DNA of 64,000 nt from Calothrix sp. NIES-4101. Its GTDB lineage: Bacteria; Cyanobacteriota; Cyanobacteriia; Cyanobacteriales; Nostocaceae. Location of the stretch: NCBI GenBank assembly GCA_004296455.1, contig AP018280.1, forward strand, positions 6,622,794 to 6,686,793. The letters run 5' to 3'. Shown here piece by piece: positions 58,543-64,000 of this stretch (position 1 is its first letter; each line of letters opens with the position of its first letter). The position numbers and the translations under genes are program-made. The notes under the pieces were generated by a model. The model ran no database searches. It was given only the letters and a program-made list of their open reading frames with translations, and had not been told where the DNA came from.

Positions 58543-59507
58543 TCATTTACATAACCTTCTGTGTCGGCGGGACTGTTTTGAGCTACAGGTACAGGTTGCT
58601 TGCAACTCTTACTAATCCAATCGAGAATGATGGGATTTATTTCTTCTGGACTTTCATCGTGAGGACAATGCCCAATGTTATCCAGGTTGAGAATTTCTAA
58701 TTTGGAATTGTATTGAGCGAAGATGGGTGCTAATGAAGGTGGAACAAATCTATCTTTGTTACCCCAAATTAATAACATGGGTACGTTGAGGTTGGGGAGG
58801 ATAGCTTTGACACTAGGACTAAAGTTTGCACCAATACTGGCTTTAAACAAAGCCGTAAATGCCCGTACTGAACCCCTATCCTGTGCTGGAGATGCAAATA
58901 TATCAATGAGTTCATCGGTGATAGCTTCGGGATTAGCATAAGCGATCGCAGCCCAACGACGCAAGACTCCTGGTTGCCGCAAGAAGTAAAATAAGGGTTT
59001 GAGAAATAATGGTGAAGCGACAAAATTCTTGATTGTTAATACCGTAGGGCGCAAAAATGGTGGTATCGCTTCCTGCTCTAATGAAGGATCAGGTAAACTC
59101 ATCATTACCAGTCCTTGCACCATATCCGGATAAGCTGAGGCTGCCGTAATCGAAACCAATGAACCTAATGAATTACCAATAATCACGACTGGCTTACGAA
59201 TAAATGCTTTCCAAAAGTCGTATACCTGTTCTGCCCACATATGGACACTGTAATTTACTGGCGCTTTTTCAGATGCACCCCATCCCAACATATCCAAGGC
59301 ATAAACGGTATGCTGTTGGCTAAATACTTCTAAATTTTGTCGCCAATGTCCAATGGAAGCACCAAAACCATGTAGCAAAATTATTGGTGTTGCTTCTGGA
59401 TTTTGACTGGCATTACGAATATACGTGTAACGTGTTTGCCAACCTCGCCAAACCCAATCCCGTTGATTCCCGACTCTGTGCTGCCACTCTATCAGCATTT
59501 TTCGCAC
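58539..59507 (-). CDS. Alpha/beta hydrolase
   Basis: 322 residues of the haloalkane-dehalogenase/epoxide-hydrolase-like alpha/beta hydrolase group. Oxyanion motif LLHGFGASIGHW, nucleophile elbow VIIGNSLGSL with Ser, catalytic Asp in WGNKDRFVPP, and catalytic His in IGHCPHDESPEEIN. A Ser nucleophile argues for an esterase or C-C hydrolase rather than a dehalogenase. Substrate unknown. The start may be at 59507 (MRKMLIEW) or 59498. Confidence 0.85.
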   Translation of the reverse strand: MRKMLIEWQHRVGNQRDWVWRGWQTRYTYIRNASQNPEATPIILLHGFGASIGHWRQNLEVFSQQHTVYALDMLGWGASEKAPVNYSVHMWAEQVYDFWKAFIRKPVVIIGNSLGSLVSITAASAYPDMVQGLVMMSLPDPSLEQEAIPPFLRPTVLTIKNFVASPLFLKPLFYFLRQPGVLRRWAAIAYANPEAITDELIDIFASPAQDRGSVRAFTALFKASIGANFSPSVKAILPNLNVPMLLIWGNKDRFVPPSLAPIFAQYNSKLEILNLDNIGHCPHDESPEEINPIILDWISKSCKQPVPVAQNSPADTEGYVNE

Positions 59508-59613
59508 TTCCTGAAAATTTCCCCATGGAGGAGATTGAGGATTAAATTCTGAGTATTAATCATTTCACCTTCAATATAACAGTTGCAAGGGCAAGTCGAA
59601 CAACCTTAAAGCC

Positions 59614-59716
59614 TCATACCAATCCTGCAAAAAAGTAACAGATGGTGACGGGAAAACTTGGAGATGGGAGAGATACGGAGATTTATTTTATGTGTTGCCA
59701 GATTTTTAGAGAAAGC
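59614..59716 (-). repeat. Dispersed repeat family B, copy 3
   Basis: On the minus strand it begins GCTTTCTCTAAAAATCTGGC and ends GCAGGATTGGTATG, matching the ends of 32942-33047. It lies in the 860-base gap before infC. Confidence 0.5.
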
Positions 59717-59825
59717 GCTATCAGAGAACTTCAGATAACTCAGAGACTGACAAGATATTTCTCAGCGTCAGACCTTGAAATTTTTGACTACTGAGCAGTG
59801 ATAACTGAACTATATATTGAATATT

Positions 59826-59894
59826 AGACATCTCCAAAAAAGAAGATAAAAGCTTTATGTAATCAGGGTTGATCCTCCATTTCTGGAGATGTCT
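59826..59894. repeat. Short inverted-repeat element, 69 bases
   Basis: AGACATCTCCA and TGGAGATGTCT are perfect 11-base terminal inverted repeats, flanked by ATT on both sides. It is either a solo transposon-derived hairpin or a terminator-like structure. The rest of 59895-60370 is AT-rich and presumably holds the infC promoter and leader. Confidence 0.55.
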
Positions 59895-60370
59895 ATTGTA
59901 AATTAAGGTTTGCAAAGAATTTTAACATTTTGGTTTTACAAAGTACTCTCGAAAATAGCATCTCAGTGCCTCTGGAAGTTGGATATCTGCAAACACTTTT
60001 TCCATGGACTTCACCATTAAAATACAAAAACAGACTATATGGAAACATGGCTATATATACTACAGCCCCCTAGTAGAATTACGGTATATATTACACATCA
60101 ATTGCTGTTCTGAAAGTGTTACAATAATTTGAAGTTTGCTGCTGCTGTGTAATTTAGGTTAACGATTTGAGAGAAAAACTAGGAGAGTGAGTAGAATGGC
60201 AACATAGAGCGATCGCACATTTATTGTGCAAATTCGCTACTCTATAAACATAGGTTTTAAATGTAGGTTCCTAGGCAGGCATCTGCATTGCTTATCTCAG
60301 TTTTTCTTCTGAGGCGTAGTTTTCCAAATCAACCCAAACTATAAAAATAAACAGCTCCTACAAATCATAC

Positions 60371-60904
60371 ATGTCTGTGATTGAGAAAAGAAGAAACCGC
60401 GATCTGCCCCAAATTAACGAGAGAATTCGCTTTCCCAAAATTCGGGTTATTGATACGGATGGTTCCCAGTTGGGTATTTTGACACCACAAGAAGCACAAA
60501 GGCTAGCCGACGAAAACGAGTTGGACTTGGTGCTACTGAGTGACAAAGCCGAACCACCTGTGTGCCGAATTATGGACTATGGGAAATACAAGTTTGAGCA
60601 AGAAAAAAAGGCACGGGAAGCAAGGAAAAAGCAGCATACTGCTGACGTGAAAGAAGTCAAGATGCGCTACAAAATAGAAGAACACGATTACAACGTTCGT
60701 GTCAAGCAGGCGGAGCGCTTCTTGAAAGATGGGGACAAGGTAAAAGCCACCGTCATGTTCCGGGGTCGAGAAATTCAACATAGCGATTTGGCAGAAACCT
60801 TACTCAAGCGCATGGCTAGTGATTTAGAGTCAGTGGGTGAGGTACAGCAATTGCCGAAGAAAGAAGGGCGGAACATGATGATGCTCATCTCTCCGAAGAA
60901 ATAA
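60371..60904 (+). CDS. infC: Translation initiation factor IF3, copy 1
   Basis: 177 residues. IF3 binds the 30S subunit, prevents 50S joining and checks start codons. N-terminal domain with [19 protein letters not shown] and [20 protein letters not shown]; linker with [20 protein letters not shown]-terminal domain with [40 protein letters not shown] and [16 protein letters not shown]. Start ATG at 60371 (ATG TCT GTG ATT GAG) without a clear Shine-Dalgarno. A second, diverged copy follows 246 bases downstream. Confidence 0.96.
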   Translation: MSVIEKRRNRDLPQINERIRFPKIRVIDTDGSQLGILTPQEAQRLADENELDLVLLSDKAEPPVCRIMDYGKYKFEQEKKAREARKKQHTADVKEVKMRYKIEEHDYNVRVKQAERFLKDGDKVKATVMFRGREIQHSDLAETLLKRMASDLESVGEVQQLPKKEGRNMMMLISPKK

Positions 60905-61150
60905 TCAAGAAAGGGAATATGATAATGGTTAGAGAGATGCTTTGTTAATAATGTGCCAATCGGGTTATGGAATTTTCTTGCTTTTGCGGTTTATCATAAC
61001 CTATCTAGCTGGTATTTTATTTTGAAGTGCCTCTCTTAACTTCTCTGAATAGACAATCGAGAAACAGAGTTAAGTTCAGTTCAATAGAGTTTCCAGTAGT
61101 AAGTCCAACATTTAACCCTAATTAAAGAGTTTACACCAATAAAAACGCCT

Positions 61151-61678
61151 GTGATTGAGAAAAAACGAACCCGCGACCTACCCCAAATCAACGAACGTAT
61201 TCGCTTTCCTGCGATTAGGTTAATTGATTCCGATAAAACCCAGTTGGGTATTATGTCTCCCCAAGAAGCGCTAGTTATAGCTGAGGAGAAAGGTCTGGAT
61301 TTGGTATTGTTGACTGATAAGGCTGACCCTCCAGTGTGTCAGATTATCAACTATGGTAAATTTAAGTACGAACAAGAGAAGAAAGCGCGGGAAGACCGCA
61401 AAGGGCAGAAAACCCAAGATGTCAAAGAAGTTAAGATGCGTTACAAAATAGAAGAACACGACTATAATGTGCGTGTCAAGAACGCCGAGCGCTTTCTTAA
61501 TGATAATGATAAGGTCAAAGTGACTGTAATGTTCCGAGGTCGGGAGATTCAGCATAGTCATTTAGCAGAAATTTTGTTGAAGCGTATGGCTGCTGATTTG
61601 GAACCCTATGGTGAGGTGCAGCAAGCACCGAAGAAAGAAGGGCGGAACATGATGATGCTGATTGCACCCAAGAAATGA
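61151..61678 (+). CDS. infC: Translation initiation factor IF3, copy 2
   Basis: 175 residues from a GTG at 61151. By eye about 137 of 175 aligned residues equal copy 1 (near 78%); all IF3 blocks are kept: [70 protein letters not shown]. The place of the copy 1 ATG is taken by ACG (ACG CCT GTG ATT GAG at 61145-61159). Initiation is therefore at GTG, ACG or perhaps ATT, and may be weak or IF3-regulated. A strong terminator follows. No frame defect, so the copy is likely functional. Confidence 0.92.
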   Translation: MIEKKRTRDLPQINERIRFPAIRLIDSDKTQLGIMSPQEALVIAEEKGLDLVLLTDKADPPVCQIINYGKFKYEQEKKAREDRKGQKTQDVKEVKMRYKIEEHDYNVRVKNAERFLNDNDKVKVTVMFRGREIQHSHLAEILLKRMAADLEPYGEVQQAPKKEGRNMMMLIAPKK

Positions 61679-61797
61679 TGTTTAGTTAATGATTAATATT
61701 TGGTGGTTATATAGTTAATCGGTGCTGGAAAACTAATATTTAATTTCTGAGCCCATCACTAATCACCAATCACAAAAATTTAAGTAAAAAATGATAT

Positions 61798-61847
61798 TCC
61801 TGAGCGCTGAGTGGGAAACATAATACTCAGTTGCTCAGGATTTTTTT
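61798..61847 (+). terminator. Rho-independent terminator after infC copy 2
   Basis: TCCTGAGC pairs with GCTCAGGA, an inner CTGAGT pairs with ACTCAG, and seven T residues follow at 61841-61847. It lies 120 bases after the second infC stop. Confidence 0.88.
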
Positions 61848-62023
61848 ATGACTAGGGAGTGGGATTAGGTTTGTTTAAATCATGACGGTAACGGTACAAC
61901 TGACGCGGAGATGGGGAGATAGGGGGACGCAAAGAAGAATTAATGATAAATAGATATATTTATCCCGTCTTCCCTCATTCCTTCTTGATTCGACAGGGTG
62001 ACTACAGCAGAAAATAGAATGGC

Positions 62024-64000
62024 ATGAAACTAAAAAATCACTGGTTGGCTGCATATAAAGGTGTTGTTGGGCAATTACTGCAATGGGTTAATCTCCGTCC
62101 GGAGGAGAGCGATCGCACTTGGCTAATGTTCGCTTGTTATACTGCGACATCAGTGGGATTACGGTGGACAGAAGATAGTACAGTTGCTTTGTTTTTGGAT
62201 AAATATGGGGCAACTTGGCTACCTGTGATTTATGTTGCCAGTGCTTGTATGGGAACCCTATTGGTTTTTTTTTACTCCTGGCTACAAAAAATCATGCCCT
62301 TACGTTGGGTGGTAGCTGCGATCGCACCTTGCATGTTTATCCCCTTGTTTTTGTTGCGTTTGGGTTTAGAAGTTCCTGCCTTGACGATAGGAGTAGTCTT
62401 TTTACTCAGGTTATGGGTTGATGCGTTTTATGTTCTCAATGACCTCAACACCTCAATTGCCGCGAATCAAGTTTTTAATATTCGTGAAATCAAGCGTACC
62501 TATCCCATCATTAGTAGTGGGTTACTAGTTGCAGATATTTTCAGTGGTTTTAGTTTGCCCTTTCTAGTCATATTTGTCGGACTCAACAATATTATCATTC
62601 CCATTTCGGCAGTTTTTATTATCGCCGGGGCACTCATTTTACGTTACCTGAGCCATCGTTACAAAACAGCCTTCCCCGATCATTTAACCAAACAAGCAGC
62701 GATCGCTCAAATTCAAGGTAGACCCCTTCTCTCCAATCAGCTAAAGAAATACTCGCTGTTATTGTTTGCCTTTTTTGGACTATTACAAATCATTGGTGTA
62801 TTAATCGATTTTCAGTATCTTACCCAAATTGAAATTAACTATAGCGATAAAGAAATTGCTAGCTTTTTAGGGATATTTGGCGGGATTACTGGGCTATGCG
62901 AACTATTCATGCAATTGTTTATCTCTAGTCGCATTTTGGAAAAGTTTGGAGTCTTTTTTACATCAGCCAGTTTACCAATTTGTGTAGGGATTTTGTTACC
63001 CTCGTCGGTGATGTTGCTGGGTTTGTTACCAATGACACAGGGCAATAGTTTTTTTTGGGGCTTGGTAATTCTGAAGTTCATTGATGAACTGCTGCGTTAT
63101 ACCTTTGTTGTCAGTGGTAGCCCCCTATTATTCCAACCAATACCAGACAAGTTCCGTAGTTACATCCAAACATTTGCTGGAGGAATTGCCGAGGCTTGGG
63201 GTACAGGTATCGCTGGCGTGGTGATTTTTGCCACTATCTGGTTGGCAACATTCATAATCCCCATTCCCTTAGATAAAAATTGGGTATTAGTTGTTGAGAC
63301 AACAATTGTATCTGGCTTATGTCTGGGAATACTTTGGGTATTGCGATCGCGCTATGTTGACTTGTTGGTTTTAAGTGCGGGAAGAGGACAACTAACAGGG
63401 GTGGATGTGGATGTGCGAACCTTTAAACAAGCTGTCGTCAAAACCTTGAAAGAAACTGGTTCCGTTGCCGATAAACGTTCTTGTATCGACTTGCTCACCC
63501 AAATTGACCCCCCAGGAGCAGTGGAAATTCTCGCACCGTTGTTAACTAAATTACCTTCAGAATTACAGACACCGACTTTGGAGGTGATGCTGACAGCAGG
63601 AGCTAGCCCCGTATACTTAGCTGATGTAAAACCTTTATTACAACGCTCTAAGACAGAAGTCACTCCAGAAGTCTTTGCACTGGCTTTGCGTTATGTCTGG
63701 TTAGTGGAAGAAAGCCCTAATTTAAGTAAGCTGGAACAATTCCTTTACCCCGAACAACATTCCCTAATTCGTGCGACAGCTGCGACGTTGCTGCTACGTC
63801 AAGGAACAACACAACAAAAGGTGACTGCCACCCGGACTCTGAAAACAATGCTGACGCATTCCCAAGAACAGGAACGGGTTAACGCGGTAAGAGCATTAAG
63901 CGGAGCAGTTTATTTGCAAACACTCCGCCTGTTGATTCCCACTTTATTGCAGGATAAATCCTTACGGGTACGCTGCGCTGTCTTAGAAATGATTGCGGCT
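62024..64000 (+). CDS. Nucleotide-translocase-like membrane protein with HEAT-like helices, 5' part
   Basis: 659 codons are visible and the frame is open at the right edge. Residues about 30-440 contain 10-12 membrane helices in an MFS/NTT (ATP/ADP translocase-like, Npt1/Npt2) arrangement: WLMFACYTATSVGLRWTEDS, LTIGVVFLLRLWVDAFYVLN, IKRTYPIISSGLLVADIFSG, FWGLVILKFIDELLRYTFVV, PIPDKFRSYIQTFAGGIAEA. From about 460 onward soluble helical pairs look like HEAT repeats (EILAPLLTKLPSELQTPTLE, ALRYVWLVEESPN, RVNAVRALSGAVYLQTLRLL). Similar cyanobacterial proteins often continue into a cyclic-nucleotide-binding domain; that part would lie outside. Transported substrate unknown. Start ATG at 62024, weak ribosome binding site. 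Confidence 0.75.
   Translation, partial: MKLKNHWLAAYKGVVGQLLQWVNLRPEESDRTWLMFACYTATSVGLRWTEDSTVALFLDKYGATWLPVIYVASACMGTLLVFFYSWLQKIMPLRWVVAAIAPCMFIPLFLLRLGLEVPALTIGVVFLLRLWVDAFYVLNDLNTSIAANQVFNIREIKRTYPIISSGLLVADIFSGFSLPFLVIFVGLNNIIIPISAVFIIAGALILRYLSHRYKTAFPDHLTKQAAIAQIQGRPLLSNQLKKYSLLLFAFFGLLQIIGVLIDFQYLTQIEINYSDKEIASFLGIFGGITGLCELFMQLFISSRILEKFGVFFTSASLPICVGILLPSSVMLLGLLPMTQGNSFFWGLVILKFIDELLRYTFVVSGSPLLFQPIPDKFRSYIQTFAGGIAEAWGTGIAGVVIFATIWLATFIIPIPLDKNWVLVVETTIVSGLCLGILWVLRSRYVDLLVLSAGRGQLTGVDVDVRTFKQAVVKTLKETGSVADKRSCIDLLTQIDPPGAVEILAPLLTKLPSELQTPTLEVMLTAGASPVYLADVKPLLQRSKTEVTPEVFALALRYVWLVEESPNLSKLEQFLYPEQHSLIRATAATLLLRQGTTQQKVTATRTLKTMLTHSQEQERVNAVRALSGAVYLQTLRLLIPTLLQDKSLRVRCAVLEMIAA

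Noticed and set aside
59721-59915. 64-codon minus-strand ORF before infC
   Set aside because: It spans the 69-base inverted-repeat element and has no ribosome binding site or homology that I recognise.
61035-61074. Terminator between the two infC genes
   Set aside because: CTTAAC-TT-CTCTG and CAGAGTTAAG can pair, but the stem is AT-rich with a bulge and no T-tract, so it is not a convincing terminator.

Overview
The window is chromosomal DNA of a filamentous, most likely heterocyst-forming cyanobacterium (Nostocales-type). Evidence: HIP1 octamers (GCGATCGC) throughout, a psbY photosystem II gene, a SufR-controlled sufBCDS cluster, a truncated cyanophycin-synthetase-like gene of CphA2 type, heptanucleotide STRR repeats, cyanobacteria-only families (DUF1823, TIGR02652) and a PII gene with the cyanobacterial Ser49 T-loop. 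The species cannot be fixed from the window. No rRNA, tRNA or CRISPR array was seen.

Layout. 1-5 kb: 3' end of a family 2 glycosyltransferase, a WcaF-like acetyltransferase, the CphA2-like ligase, DUF1823 and acylphosphatase. 5-12.4 kb: methionine aminopeptidase, a cupredoxin downstream of a double M16 peptidase, a VOC protein, a TIGR02652 protein and a gamma-carbonic-anhydrase-like protein. 12.5-15.7 kb: psbY with a clear terminator, folC, a DegT-type aminotransferase and a small conserved protein. 15.9-21.9 kb: sufR divergent from sufB-sufC-sufD-sufS, with two perfect CAAC-N6-GTTG operators between them. 22-35 kb: PhoD-like phosphatase, rdgB, glnB, two small unknown proteins, smc, a PRC-barrel protein, an atypical ZnuA/MntC-like lipoprotein and a 1.1 kb stretch holding only two small ORFs and a structured element. 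35-50 kb: Rieske protein, GAF histidine kinase, NADAR protein beside a PGM1-related ATP-grasp ligase, LCP protein divergent from a mannose-1-phosphate guanylyltransferase gene, ABC1 kinase, GH57, exported MsrB and an MFS_3 transporter.

50-57 kb is the accessory part. A large RTX-type secreted protein gene (DUF4347, lamin-tail, cadherin-like, calcium-binding nonapeptides) is split by an ISAzo13-family insertion sequence of about 1.3 kb. Removing the element and one target duplication restores the reading frame exactly. The transposase is in two frames joined at an A8-G slippery run. Two small exported proteins of unknown function follow. 57-64 kb: sulfide:quinone-reductase-like flavoprotein, alpha/beta hydrolase, two tandem, diverged copies of infC (initiation factor IF3), and the N-terminal part of a nucleotide-translocase-like membrane protein fused to HEAT-like helices.

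The most unusual items are the tandem infC pair with a lost ATG in the second copy, the IS with its frameshift signal and its cleanly split target gene, the metal-binding protein that appears to lack three of four ligands, and several small non-coding inverted-repeat elements, one family of which abuts gene 3' ends. No multi-gene system that I could call wholly new was identified.
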